NCBI GenBank assembly: GCA_902777275.1
Contig: CACYTI010000009.1
Span: 1-64,000, forward strand
From: an uncultured Ruminococcus sp.
Lineage (GTDB): Bacteria; Bacillota; Clostridia; Oscillospirales; Acutalibacteraceae
Reading direction: 5' to 3'
Length of the DNA: 64,000 nt
Below, piece after piece: positions 21,607-30,620 of this stretch. The notes beneath the pieces were generated by a model. It searched no databases and had not been told where the DNA came from. It saw only the letters and a program-made list of their open reading frames with translations. Position 1 is the first letter of the stretch. Each line of letters starts with the position of its first letter. The position numbers and the translations under genes are program-made.

Positions 21607-21636
21607 GTCAACAGAAAATTAGAAAGAGGTTGACAT
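21605..21636. promoter_or_regulatory. BirA-type biotin operator 2 upstream of bioY
   Basis: ATGTCAACA (21605-21613) and GGTTGACAT (21628-21636) with 14 bp between them, covering the transcription start and the ribosome site just before the ATG at 21638. Confidence 0.75.
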
Positions 21637-21637
21637 T

Positions 21638-22207
21638 ATGGAGCGTTCCAAAATCAACATAAAAAAATCAACTGTTTCAATGTGCCAAACCGCAGTTTGC
21701 GCGGCGCTGCTTTGCGTGCTGTCGCCGCTGGCGATCCCCACTCCCCTTTCGATCGCCTTTACCCTGCAAGTGATGATCGTGATTCTCTCCGCGCTGATTT
21801 TAAAGCCGCTTCAAGCCCTCGCCGCGCAGGTAATTTACACACTGCTCGGCATTGCGGGGCTGCCGGTTTTTTCGGGATATCAAAGCGGCTTCGGAGTTAT
21901 CGCGGGTCCCACGGGCGGGTTTATCCTCGGCTTTATCGCGGCTTCGTTTTTTGTAAGCCTGCTCAAAGGGAGCCCGAACGGAAAATTCGCTTTGCCGAGA
22001 TACGTCATCGTCGCGGTTGCCGTCGGTATCCCGTGCATTTATATTCCGGGTATCGTTGGCTTTATGCTTGCGTCGGGCAAGGATTTTATGACGGCTTTCG
22101 CGCTTGTCGCAGCCGCCTTTATTCCCGTTGATTTAATAAAATGCGTTGCCGCAGCTCTGCTCGCCTGTCGGCTGAGCCGACGGGCAGTCCGCGCTCCTGA
22201 ACGTTGA
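21638..22207 (+). CDS. bioY: Biotin transporter BioY
   Basis: A 189-residue integral membrane protein, the S component that captures biotin and works alone or with an ECF energy module. It has six hydrophobic helices and the BioY segments SPLAIPTPLSIAFTLQVMIV, AQVIYTLLGIAGLPVFSGY, GVIAGPTGGFILGFI and the PCIYIPGIVGF loop. The last 15 residues (SRRAVRAPER) come from a palindromic repeat shared with feoA, so the C-terminus is probably extended by repeat sequence. Two BirA boxes show biotin repression. Confidence 0.96.
   Translation: MERSKINIKKSTVSMCQTAVCAALLCVLSPLAIPTPLSIAFTLQVMIVILSALILKPLQALAAQVIYTLLGIAGLPVFSGYQSGFGVIAGPTGGFILGFIAASFFVSLLKGSPNGKFALPRYVIVAVAVGIPCIYIPGIVGFMLASGKDFMTAFALVAAAFIPVDLIKCVAAALLACRLSRRAVRAPER
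22167..22181. repeat. Palindromic repeat GTCGGCTGAGCCGAC inside bioY end (copy 2)
   Basis: Same 15-bp palindrome as 9412-9426, with shared flanks (CAGG... and ...GGGCAGT). It is read through here as part of the bioY C-terminus. Confidence 0.75.
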
Positions 22208-22326
22208 TTAATTCAAGGGTTTTGCACACGCGTTTTAATGCAGTTTTTCGGGAAACGTTTTGACAGGGGCAAGCCCTGTCACTACGGCAGTAAAGGTGAA
22301 ATTGATAGTAAACATCACCTTGGCAT
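22208..22326. other. Intergenic region before the repeat element
   Basis: No gene; contains the hairpin GACAGGG-GCAAG-CCCTGTC at about 22259-22277, which resembles units of the repeat family that follows. Confidence 0.4.
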
Positions 22327-22445
22327 TGTAGGGGCGAACCCATGTGTTCGCCCTTGCACCGACGTTTGTTTTCCGTCCGATTGTCGATAGGAAACAAAAC
22401 GTATGATTCAACGCCCCCGGGCGCACACGCGGGTGCGCCCCTACA
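22327..22445. repeat. MITE-like element, intact copy (119 bp)
   Basis: Begins TGTAGGGGCG and ends CGCCCCTACA, perfect terminal inverted repeats of 10 bp. The core includes GTCCGATTGT-GATAG. A related 178-bp copy lies at 61807-61984. There is no coding capacity. Confidence 0.85.
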
Positions 22446-22483
22446 ACCATGTTTAAATGTGTTATCAACGTTTCAAAATCAAT

Positions 22484-22564
22484 TTGTAGGGACAGCCCTT
22501 GCGGCTGTCCTTGGGCACTGAACAAAACGTTAATATTCCTATCAACAATCGGACGGGATTACAA
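22484..22564. repeat. MITE-like element, partial or variant copy
   Basis: Contains GGGACAGCC/GGCTGTCC hairpin and the core AATCGGACGGGA in the opposite orientation to the neighbouring copy, starting TTGTAGGG and ending TTACAA. Confidence 0.7.
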
Positions 22565-22623
22565 CGTGATTATAATGCAGATATCACGGTTGCCTTGTGT
22601 GCGGTCAAAAAACACTCTTCCTT

Positions 22624-22915
22624 ACCGTGCGTTTCATATGTCCCATAAGGGATTATACAATATGGGACACACGGTGAAAAATGGCTTAAACAGTGGGTTT
22701 TTTCGAAAATCCCACATTAATATCAATATGGGATTCTCGATGATTTCTCCCGAGAATCCCATATTATCAACGCTGAAAGTCACCGTGAATCCCATATCAG
22801 CTCCCGAAAATCCCATATTGTCAGCGGTTGGGATTTTCGAAAAAACGGCTTAGATATGCGGTTTTTACCGTGCGTCCCATATTATCATATGTCCTTAGGG
22901 GATCATGTGATTCTC
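22624..22915. repeat. Cluster of inverted and direct TCCCATA repeats
   Basis: About nine TCCCATA/TATGGGA-type units occur within 290 bp (e.g. near 22640, 22661, 22708, 22727, 22756, 22789, 22811, 22829, 22874), many extended with GAGAAT or GAAAAT. The cluster is bounded by two direct repeats with TCATATGTCC about 252 bp apart (22634 and 22886). There is no convincing gene. Confidence 0.75.
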
Positions 22916-22949
22916 GGGAATTACCGCTTCGTCAGGCGACTTTTGATCG

Positions 22950-23807
22950 TCAACTGTGCATCGGGCAATCCAATTCCCTTAGCTGCCTTGCGTTCTCCTT
23001 TTCGAGCACGTCGCAGATAGCCATTTTGCGGATTATATTTTTGACTATCGTATCGAGGCTTGTGTTCTCGCTGTAGTCGGCGGGACAGATGTAATCGACC
23101 CTGTCCTTTCTGAGCAGCTCCTCGACCTTGCTGTCGCGCTTCTGATAGACGGCTATGGAGTAGCCCCCGTACGCCTTCATCATCTTCATGCACGGCACGT
23201 CGGACAGACCGTCGCCTATGTAGATCATATTCGTAAACGGAACGCGCTTGTCGTCCTCGGGCATTGAGCGGTTGAGGTCGAAGTCGTTTGATATGTCGGG
23301 CACGCCCTTGTTTATGCGGTAGACAAACTGGGTTTTGTTTGTGTAGTTGACGTCGGTTTTCGCCCAGACCGCTGCGCCGTTTTCGTCATACAGAAATTCG
23401 CAGGCAAAAATAGTCTTGAAGCAGCCGCTTATCGCCGTGCCCTCGATTATCTCCTTCATGCCCGACGAAATGACGTAGTGCTCGATTTCGACCCCGCATT
23501 CTCTTCCGAAGCGGTTAATCCGCCCGAACCACTCCTTAACGCCGCGGAAAAACTCGACGTTTTTTCCCATGGAAACAAGGTTTTCGCGCAGCAGCGGAAT
23601 CCCCTTGTCGCCTGAGATTTTCACCATGGAGTACATATAGGCAAGCACCGAGTCCATGTGCTCGCGCTTCCATATTTCGTTTGTAGTGTCCCAGAACTCC
23701 TTTTCGGTCATACCGAGGCTCGGAATAAAGCTGTAGTCCTGCATATCCTTTGTGCAAAGTGTTCTGTCAAAGTCGTACATCAAAGCTACGATCGGTAATC
23801 CGCTCAT
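22950..23807 (-). CDS. HAD-superfamily phosphatase
   Basis: A 285-residue protein with HAD motif I YDFDRTLCT (nucleophile and acid/base Asp at ~12/14), motif II around HYVISSGM, and motif III/IV with the metal-binding IYIGDGLSDVPCM. A helical cap lies between motif I and II. It resembles phosphoserine-phosphatase-type HAD proteins. The substrate is not clear. Its RBS is AACGGAG. It lies downstream of the cyclophilin gene with 15 bp between them. Confidence 0.9.
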   Translation of the reverse strand: MSGLPIVALMYDFDRTLCTKDMQDYSFIPSLGMTEKEFWDTTNEIWKREHMDSVLAYMYSMVKISGDKGIPLLRENLVSMGKNVEFFRGVKEWFGRINRFGRECGVEIEHYVISSGMKEIIEGTAISGCFKTIFACEFLYDENGAAVWAKTDVNYTNKTQFVYRINKGVPDISNDFDLNRSMPEDDKRVPFTNMIYIGDGLSDVPCMKMMKAYGGYSIAVYQKRDSKVEELLRKDRVDYICPADYSENTSLDTIVKNIIRKMAICDVLEKENARQLRELDCPMHS

Positions 23808-23822
23808 GGTTTTTCTCCGTTA

Positions 23823-24821
23823 TCACTTCTTTTTCCCGGACGCGGCTGTGGAAGCCATTTCCGGAGCAAATGTCGTTATTGTTACGGACTCGATTTGAAC
23901 GGGCGTTTCGGGCACGTTCTTTCCGTCCGTTTTCAAGGCGGCAATTTTGTCAACAGCCTCCATGCCGCTTATCACCTGCCCGAACACGGTGTTCCCGCGG
24001 TCGGCGGCGTTATAAACACCGTCAAATGCCGGGTTGCCTCCTTTGATTTCATAGAGCATTTTAATATCGTCGGGGACAACGTCGGTATTTAAAAATCTGT
24101 CGCCGTTCTCTTCAATGTAAGCCGTCAGCAGATTAGAGTCCTCGTAATCTGTCAGCTTGGCTTTTACGCTTTCCCATGTGCCCGCAAGAGCGTTCCAGCC
24201 GCCGCTTTTCGCGAAGCTGTCAACCGTTGTGACGTTGATGAAAAATCGGCTGCCGTTGCCGTCCTTTGAAGAATTCGCCATTGAAACCGCACCGCGAAGA
24301 TTATAAAGGGAATCGCAGAACTCGTCCTCAAACGTGTCGCCGTAGGAGCTTTGTCCGCTCGGACCCGCGGAATCGCCTCCGCAGTGTCCGCCCTCAATAA
24401 GAACGTCGTTTATCACCTTGTGGAAGGAGGTTTTATCATAGCTGCCCGCTTTTGCGAGGTTGATGAAATTCGTCACCGTCTTTGGCGCCTGTTCGGGGAA
24501 CAACCGCAATACAATGTCGCCCTGCGAGGTTTGCAGCACGGCTACGGCGTCGCCCTCCTTCGGAAGCTCAAGCTGAAAGCCCGGCTCGTTCTGCGCGTCG
24601 TGCTTCACATCGGGGAGCACGCCCACCGAAGCGGGGTCAATACCCAACTCGGAAAGCCCCTCGGCGGCGTTCACCTCATCCCCCGTCGCCGAGGAAGCTG
24701 AGCTTATATTGCCGGTTTTCTTCGCGCTGCCGTTACCGGAGCAGCCTGACAAAGCAAGCGCCGAGGATAGGGTCACGGCAACGCTGACAATTGCAATGAG
24801 TGCCTTTCGATAGATTTTCAT
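23823..24821 (-). CDS. Lipoprotein peptidyl-prolyl cis-trans isomerase (cyclophilin)
   Basis: A 332-residue secreted lipoprotein. Signal peptide with lipobox LSGC (Cys ~27), then a Ser/Ala-rich linker. The cyclophilin domain spans ~80-315, with VLRLFPEQAPKTVTNFINLA, YDKTSFHKVINDVLIEGG, and later GRFFINVTTVD, and NTVFGQVISGMEAVDKI. The active Arg seems replaced around FHKVI (FHRVI in the canonical family), a point that could lower activity. It should act in extracytoplasmic protein folding. The ATG at 24821 is chosen because the signal peptide begins there. Confidence 0.92.
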   Translation of the reverse strand: MKIYRKALIAIVSVAVTLSSALALSGCSGNGSAKKTGNISSASSATGDEVNAAEGLSELGIDPASVGVLPDVKHDAQNEPGFQLELPKEGDAVAVLQTSQGDIVLRLFPEQAPKTVTNFINLAKAGSYDKTSFHKVINDVLIEGGHCGGDSAGPSGQSSYGDTFEDEFCDSLYNLRGAVSMANSSKDGNGSRFFINVTTVDSFAKSGGWNALAGTWESVKAKLTDYEDSNLLTAYIEENGDRFLNTDVVPDDIKMLYEIKGGNPAFDGVYNAADRGNTVFGQVISGMEAVDKIAALKTDGKNVPETPVQIESVTITTFAPEMASTAASGKKK

Positions 24822-25006
24822 TCTTTTCTGTCCTTTCGGAAAAAAATTTAAAACACACATCTAAAACACACAGCATTACTATAACATATTTTGTGCGAAA
24901 TTTCAAGCATATGCGCAAAAAGCAAATTTCAAGCCTGAAAACCATCATAATTATCCAATGCCGCTCATAAAATTCTCCGAAAGATAACGATTACGGAGGT
25001 CATAAA

Positions 25007-25930
25007 ATGTCAGAATATCTTCCGGAAGGAAAGCTGATCAATACGCCCGGGAACCGCGCGGTCACGGGCTCGGCACGGCTGCTCGGCGAGGCTGTGCGCA
25101 AGGGGAGCATTCTTGAAGCGCGGGCAAGCCTTTGCGACGCGTCGCACAATCTTTGCGTCGATTTGGGCTGTATGCGCGGAATAATCCCGCGCGAGGAGGG
25201 CGCTTTGGGTATGAAGGACGGCAGCGTGCGCGATATAGCCGTTATTTCACGCGTCAACCGTCCCGTTTGCTTTGTCGTAAGCAGAATCGAAACCGACGAA
25301 AGCGGCGAACAGCGCGCCGTTTTGTCTCGCGCCGAGGCGCAAAGAAAATGTCTTGAAAACTACATCTGTCACCTTGAGCGCGGCGACGTAGTTCCCGCAA
25401 GGATAACACACCTGGAAACCTTCGGCGCGTTCGCGGATATCGGCTGCGGAATAGCCGCTCTTATGCCGATCGACTCGATTTCGGTGTCGCGCATAGAGCA
25501 CCCCCGCGACCGCTTCACCGTCGGAATGGACATACGCGCGGTGATAAAGTCGATTGAAAACGGCAGGATAAGCCTGAGCCACAAGGAGCTTCTCGGCACA
25601 TGGGAGCAGAACGCCGCAGGCTTCGCGCCTGGAGAAACCGTTGCGGGAATCGTGCGGAGCGTTGAGAACTACGGCGCGTTCGTGGAGCTGACGCCGAATT
25701 TGGCAGGTCTTGCCGAGAGCAGGGACGGCGTGCGGATCGGTCAGCAGGCAAGCGTATACATTAAAAGCATTATACCCGAAAAAATGAAAATAAAGCTGAT
25801 AATAATAGACGCGTTCGACGAGGAGCTTCGCCCGCAGACGCCCGAGTATTTCACCGACGCCAAGCACATCGACCGCTTTTTATACTCGCCCGAGGGCTGC
25901 CGCAAGGTGGTGGAGACCGTTTTCAACTGA
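25007..25930 (+). CDS. S1-domain RNA-binding protein
   Basis: A 307-residue protein. Two clear S1 domains are at ~126-200 (GDVVPARITHLETFGAFADIG, MPIDSIS) and ~208-275 (GETVAGIVRSVENYGAFVELT, GLAESRDG), preceded by a degenerate N-terminal OB-like part. It is shorter than ribosomal protein S1 (four to six domains), as in many Firmicutes. RNA or ribosome binding is likely. ACGGAGG precedes the ATG. Confidence 0.87.
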   Translation: MSEYLPEGKLINTPGNRAVTGSARLLGEAVRKGSILEARASLCDASHNLCVDLGCMRGIIPREEGALGMKDGSVRDIAVISRVNRPVCFVVSRIETDESGEQRAVLSRAEAQRKCLENYICHLERGDVVPARITHLETFGAFADIGCGIAALMPIDSISVSRIEHPRDRFTVGMDIRAVIKSIENGRISLSHKELLGTWEQNAAGFAPGETVAGIVRSVENYGAFVELTPNLAGLAESRDGVRIGQQASVYIKSIIPEKMKIKLIIIDAFDEELRPQTPEYFTDAKHIDRFLYSPEGCRKVVETVFN

Positions 25931-26026
25931 GCATTGGGCTATAAACAGGACTGCGGAGGTTTGACTTTTCAAAGCTTCTTATGATATTATTAATATGATA
26001 TTATTTATCTGTAAGGAGTGAGAGAT

Positions 26027-27280
26027 ATGGAGACCTTTCTTATTATTATGTGCGCGGCGGCGTGCGTTTTTTCGCTTGTCACGCTGATTATTATTCTTTT
26101 CAGGAAAAATAATTCAGACGATACACAGGAGATAGTGTACGCCGTTCGGCGCGAGATATCGTCCCAGCAGAGCGCGCTGAGGCAGGAAATGTCGGCGCAG
26201 ACGCAGACCTCGGTAAAAAACATGGGCGATATGCTCATGGAGAACCAGCGCGGCTTTTCGCGCAGTCAGTACGAGCGTATGCTGAGCCTTGAGGAGAGGC
26301 TAAAAACCTTTTCGGTGCAGAACGAGCAAAAGCTTGAGAATATCCGTCAGACCGTTGACAGACAGCTTGACGCCCTGCAAAAGGACAACAACAGACAGCT
26401 TGAGGAAATGCGAAAAACCGTTGACGAAAGGCTTGAAAAGTCGCTTGAGGATAAGATGAACAAGAGCTTTTCACTCGTCAGCCAACGGCTTGAACAGGTT
26501 TACAAGGGCTTGGGAGAAATGCAGAACCTCGCCGTGGGCGTCGGCGACCTGAAAAAGGTGCTTTCAAATGTAAAAACGCGCGGCATTCTCGGAGAGATTC
26601 AGTTGGGAAGCATACTGAGCGAGATACTTTCTCCCGAGCAGTACGCAGAAAACGTCGCCACAAAGAAAGGCTCCAAGAATGTGGTTGAATTCGCGTTAAA
26701 GCTGCCCGCGAAGGATGACGGCTTCATCTGGCTGCCGATCGACTCCAAATTTCCCGGCGACACCTATGCCGCTCTGCGCGAGGCTATCGAAAACGGCGAC
26801 AGAGCCGAGATCGACCTTGCGGCAAAGACGCTTATCACCACGATCAAAAACGAGGCGAAGGACATCAGCACAAAATACATCGACCCGCCAAACACAACCG
26901 AATTCGCGATCATGTTCCTGCCGTTTGAGGGACTTTACAGCGAGGTGGTCAACCGCGGAATGGTCGAGGTGCTCCAGCGCGAATACAAGGTGAATATCGC
27001 GGGTCCCTCTACAATGGCGGCTCTGCTCAACTCGATTCAAATGGGCTTTAAGACGCTTGCGGTACAGAAGCGGAGCGCAGAGGTCTGGCAGGTGCTCGGC
27101 AGCGTTAAGCAGGAGTTCGACTCCTTCGCGAAGGTGCTTGAAAACACCCAAAAGCGCCTTGACCAGGCAAACAGAGAGCTTGACACGCTTGTAGGTGTGC
27201 GCACCCGTCAGATCCAACGCAAGCTTAAGGACGTGCAGACGCCGACCGAGCTTCTGAGCGGAGACTCCGCTTCCACCTGA
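26027..27280 (+). CDS. rmuC: DNA recombination protein RmuC
   Basis: A 417-residue protein with an N-terminal membrane anchor (~3-25), a long coiled coil (~45-155) and a C-terminal RmuC nuclease-like domain (TRGILGEIQLGSILSEILSPEQY, LPIDSKFPGDTY with its conserved Asp/Lys, EFAIMFLPFEGLYSEV). RmuC limits inversions at repeats in E. coli. The ATG at 26027 is placed at the right distance from AAGGAG; an upstream GTG is too close. Confidence 0.94.
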   Translation: METFLIIMCAAACVFSLVTLIIILFRKNNSDDTQEIVYAVRREISSQQSALRQEMSAQTQTSVKNMGDMLMENQRGFSRSQYERMLSLEERLKTFSVQNEQKLENIRQTVDRQLDALQKDNNRQLEEMRKTVDERLEKSLEDKMNKSFSLVSQRLEQVYKGLGEMQNLAVGVGDLKKVLSNVKTRGILGEIQLGSILSEILSPEQYAENVATKKGSKNVVEFALKLPAKDDGFIWLPIDSKFPGDTYAALREAIENGDRAEIDLAAKTLITTIKNEAKDISTKYIDPPNTTEFAIMFLPFEGLYSEVVNRGMVEVLQREYKVNIAGPSTMAALLNSIQMGFKTLAVQKRSAEVWQVLGSVKQEFDSFAKVLENTQKRLDQANRELDTLVGVRTRQIQRKLKDVQTPTELLSGDSAST

Positions 27281-27329
27281 AATCAATGAATACCAATTTC
27301 AATCAAAAAATATCAAACAAAAAACAAAA

Positions 27330-27361
27330 GCTGCCGCGTAATCTCTGCGATTCGCGGCAGC
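27330..27361. terminator. Bidirectional terminator rmuC/aroK
   Basis: GCTGCCGCG (27330-27338) pairs with CGCGGCAGC (27353-27361); T-rich runs on the minus strand (AAAACAAAAG upstream). Confidence 0.85.
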
Positions 27362-27368
27362 CTGTTTG

Positions 27369-27863
27369 TTACAGCTTATTTATCAACTTTTCAACCGTAT
27401 CCTCGATCGTGTCGCCCTGTCTCACCTTTACGGTGACGTCGGCGTAATGCTCGTAGAGCGGCTTTCGCTCGCGGTATACGTCGCTCAGGGTCTCATGCGC
27501 GCGGAAAGCTATTCCGCGCGTTTTTATGTTCGTTACACGCCGTTCTATCTCCTCAAACGGCACGTCGATATACACTGTTTTGCCAATTGATTTGAGGTGC
27601 TTCATCGCCCTTCCGCTGAGCACCATCGAGCCGCCCGTGGCTATGACCGTATGGTCGGCTTCAAGAGCGGAGCCGACACTCTCCTCAAGTTTTAAGAAGC
27701 TGTCAAGCCCGTCCTCGTCGAGGATCCTTTGCAGCGGCTTGCCCGCATTGCGGCTTATCAGCAAATCGACGTCCTCAAAAAGATATCCCAAAACCTTCGC
27801 AAGAAGCACGCCGACAGTGCTCTTCCCCGACCCGGGCATACCGATCAAGATGATGTTGCTCAT
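27369..27863 (-). CDS. aroK: Shikimate kinase
   Basis: A 164-residue P-loop enzyme that phosphorylates shikimate. Walker A GMPGSGKST (~8-16), the shikimate-binding FEDVDLLISR, IATGGSMVL segment and Arg-containing lid region (RGIAFRAHETLSDVYRERKPLY) are visible. The ATG at 27863 lies 5 bp after the pyruvate kinase stop codon, so both are co-transcribed; aromatic precursor synthesis thus follows PEP metabolism. A longer upstream frame has no family match. Confidence 0.94.
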   Translation of the reverse strand: MSNIILIGMPGSGKSTVGVLLAKVLGYLFEDVDLLISRNAGKPLQRILDEDGLDSFLKLEESVGSALEADHTVIATGGSMVLSGRAMKHLKSIGKTVYIDVPFEEIERRVTNIKTRGIAFRAHETLSDVYRERKPLYEHYADVTVKVRQGDTIEDTVEKLINKL

Positions 27864-27868
27864 ATCAA

Positions 27869-29311
27869 TCACACTACTCTGATGTTCAGGGAGTCTGTGC
27901 TGGAGGTCGGAAGGGTCTTGTTGGAGGACAGGATAACGACCGTGTCGCCCTTTTGAACCAGACCTGCTTCGACCGCAAGGGTAATAGCCTGATCGGTGAT
28001 TTCGTCCGAGGTAAGCTTTTCCTCGCCCATGAGCGCGGTGATTCCCCAGTTGAGACAGAGCTTGCGGCAAACGATTTTTGAGGTCACGACCGCAATAACG
28101 GGGACCTCGGGGCGGTAGTGCACCATGGCGCGCGCCACTCTGCCCGTTGCGCTCTCGACCAGAATAGCCTTGGCGTTTACAGACTTTGCGATACCTGCCG
28201 CCGCAATGCAGAGACTTCCTCTGAACACATTTTCGTCGCGATGACCGTACTTTGCGACAAACATTTGAAGCGCGCCGAATTCGCCGTTGCTCTCCGCCTC
28301 GCGGCAGATGGAATCGAGCGCCCTGACGCTTTCAAGCGGATATTTACCCGCTGCGGACTCACCGGAAAGCATTACCGCGCTTGTGCCGTCGTACACGGCG
28401 TTAGCTACGTCGCTTATCTCGGCACGGGTCGGGCGCGGAGACGTCGTCATGCTCTCAAGCATCTGAGTGGCGGTGATAACATATTTGCCCTTTGACACGC
28501 ATTTGCGGATAAGAGTTTTTTGTATCTCAGGCAGCTTAATGAACGGGATCTCAACGCCCATATCGCCGCGCGCTACCATGATTCCGTCGGCGTAATCCAT
28601 GATTAGATCCATGTCGTCAACGCCGCTCTGGTTTTCGATTTTGGCTATGATTTCAACTTGCTCGTAACCTATGCTGTCAATAAAGTCGCGCAGTGTGCGG
28701 ACGTCCTCGTGATTGCGCACAAAGGAAGCCGCCACGACGTTGCCGCCCTGAGACAAGCCGAACTCTATGTCGCGTCTGTCCTGAGCGCTCACATAAGGCA
28801 TATTGATATGATATCCCGGAATATTTATGCTCTTGCGGTTTTTGAGGATCCCGCCCTTGTTAACGGTGCAGACTATGCGGTCGGCAAGAACCTCTTTGGT
28901 GATGATCGAGATAAGACCGTCGTCAAGCAGAAGCTCCCTGCCTATCGCCGCCTCTCCGTCGCGGTGGAAAATGTCAACCAACTTGGGGTAAGAGATCGCC
29001 ACGCCCTCGCTGTCGCCCTGCTCCTTCACCTTGTAGAGAGTAAACTCGGAACCGTCCTCCAGCACTGCCGAGCCGCCCTCAAAGGTAGTAACGCGAACCT
29101 CGGGACCCTTGGTGTCGATCATAAGCGCAACGTTCTGTCCGCTCTCCTCAATAGCCTCCCTGATAGTGGCAAAAACCCCCGTAAGGCTTTCGTGAGTGCC
29201 GTGAGACATATTGACGCGCGCAACGTTCATGCCGGCGTCAATCATCTTGAGCAGCATTTCCTTGGTATTGCAGGCGGGACCGACGGTGCATACAATTTTA
29301 GTTTTTCTCAT
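27869..29311 (-). CDS. pyk: Pyruvate kinase
   Basis: A 480-residue glycolytic enzyme making pyruvate and ATP from PEP. Signature MRKTKIVCTVGPACNT, DTKGPEVRV, and the active-site lysine in IIAKIENQSG, then MVARGDMGVEIPF and ATQMLESMTTSPRPTRAEISDVANAV. The length is that of the short form without the extra C-terminal phosphohistidine domain of some Bacilli. The RBS AAAGGAG is followed by the ATG at 29311. Confidence 0.97.
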   Translation of the reverse strand: MRKTKIVCTVGPACNTKEMLLKMIDAGMNVARVNMSHGTHESLTGVFATIREAIEESGQNVALMIDTKGPEVRVTTFEGGSAVLEDGSEFTLYKVKEQGDSEGVAISYPKLVDIFHRDGEAAIGRELLLDDGLISIITKEVLADRIVCTVNKGGILKNRKSINIPGYHINMPYVSAQDRRDIEFGLSQGGNVVAASFVRNHEDVRTLRDFIDSIGYEQVEIIAKIENQSGVDDMDLIMDYADGIMVARGDMGVEIPFIKLPEIQKTLIRKCVSKGKYVITATQMLESMTTSPRPTRAEISDVANAVYDGTSAVMLSGESAAGKYPLESVRALDSICREAESNGEFGALQMFVAKYGHRDENVFRGSLCIAAAGIAKSVNAKAILVESATGRVARAMVHYRPEVPVIAVVTSKIVCRKLCLNWGITALMGEEKLTSDEITDQAITLAVEAGLVQKGDTVVILSSNKTLPTSSTDSLNIRVV

Positions 29312-29528
29312 TTTTTCGCTCCTTTCACATTTATAATCAATGAATATTATTTGTTTTGTATTTATTATACAATATTTTATTTGGTTTTGCAATTACTTTT
29401 TTACTGAAAATGCAGAACTGTTCATAACCGGGCAAGGTTGATACGGCGGAACGGACAGTTGACAACCGCGCTTTAAATGTGCTAATATTGTTGTGTTACT
29501 CCGCATATTTCTGTAATGAGGTGATACA

Positions 29529-30488
29529 ATGGCAAACGACATAGATACCAAAATCGGCGGTATCGTCGATATGCTCATGGAGGATTACGCCAAGGGGCGT
29601 GTGATTGACGAAAACAAAATATATGCTTACCCCGAAAAGGACGTTGTAATCGACATTCTTGAAAAGCTCAAGGTCGTTATTTACCCGGGCTATTACCGCA
29701 ACACAAACTACCGCACCTACACAGTGCGCAACAACATCTCGATTTTGCTTGAGGACATTATTTACAATCTGCAAAAGCAAACGGCTATTGTGCTTCGGTA
29801 CGCTCCCAAATACGAGAATTGCAGTCAAAACGAGCTTGCAGAGGAAGCGGAGCGGATCACATTCGAGTTTTTGGAGAAGATCCCGAAAATCAGGGAATAC
29901 ATCGAAACCGATATTCAGGCGTTTTACGACGGCGACCCCGCATCCTACAACAAGGATGAGATCATCTGCACCTATCCGGGACTGTACGCTATTTTTTCAA
30001 ACAGGATCGCCCACGAGCTGTTTTTGCTCGGCGTGCCGCTCATTCCGAGAATAATGACAGAGCACGCCCACAGTCTTACGGGCATTGACATTCACCCGGG
30101 CACGACGATAGGAAAGTATTTCTTCATCGACCACGGCACGGGAATCGTGATCGGCGAGACGACCGAGATCGGCAACAATGTAAAAATATATCAGGGCGTG
30201 ACGCTCGGCGCGCTTTCCACCAGGGGAGGTCAGAATCTTCGCGGCAAAAAGCGTCACCCGACGATCCACGACAACGTGACCATCTACTCGGGAGCGTCCA
30301 TTTTGGGCGGCGATACCGTAATAGGGAAAAACGTCGTCATCGGCGGCAACGCCTTTATCACGGGCTCTATTCCCGAGGGCGCGAAGGTCAGCGTTAAAAG
30401 TCAGGAACTGATGTTCCGCTATGACGCCAACACGCCGCCGCGCACGCGTGAGATCGATCCCGAGGATACCTGCTTCCGTAAAATTTAA
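29529..30488 (+). CDS. cysE: Serine O-acetyltransferase (EpsC type)
   Basis: A 319-residue enzyme forming O-acetylserine, the first step of cysteine synthesis. The N-terminal ~155 residues are helical, followed by the left-handed beta-helix with the catalytic hexapeptides IHPGTTIGKYFFIDHGTGIVIGE and VKIYQGVTLGALSTRGG, AFITGSIPEGAKV. The long helical N-terminus fits the EpsC group rather than short CysE. GAGGTG site precedes the ATG. Confidence 0.94.
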   Translation: MANDIDTKIGGIVDMLMEDYAKGRVIDENKIYAYPEKDVVIDILEKLKVVIYPGYYRNTNYRTYTVRNNISILLEDIIYNLQKQTAIVLRYAPKYENCSQNELAEEAERITFEFLEKIPKIREYIETDIQAFYDGDPASYNKDEIICTYPGLYAIFSNRIAHELFLLGVPLIPRIMTEHAHSLTGIDIHPGTTIGKYFFIDHGTGIVIGETTEIGNNVKIYQGVTLGALSTRGGQNLRGKKRHPTIHDNVTIYSGASILGGDTVIGKNVVIGGNAFITGSIPEGAKVSVKSQELMFRYDANTPPRTREIDPEDTCFRKI

Positions 30489-30620
30489 TGATAAATTTAT
30501 GCCGGCTCTTTATCCTGTTTGCATTTTTGCCTTCGGATATTTGAGACGGCATAATATTTTGCTTGCTTTTTAGATTTGAAATGTGTTACAATGAATGCGG
30601 ATATTTGAGGTGATTGCCCT

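Noticed and set aside
22327..22564. Possible CRISPR array
   Set aside because: Repeats are inverted, not evenly spaced direct repeats, and no cas genes are in the window.
22634..22816. Minus-strand frame with repeated MGFSG-like peptides in the TCCCATA cluster
   Set aside because: The peptide repeats simply follow the DNA repeats; there is no ribosome site and the frame does not cover the cluster.
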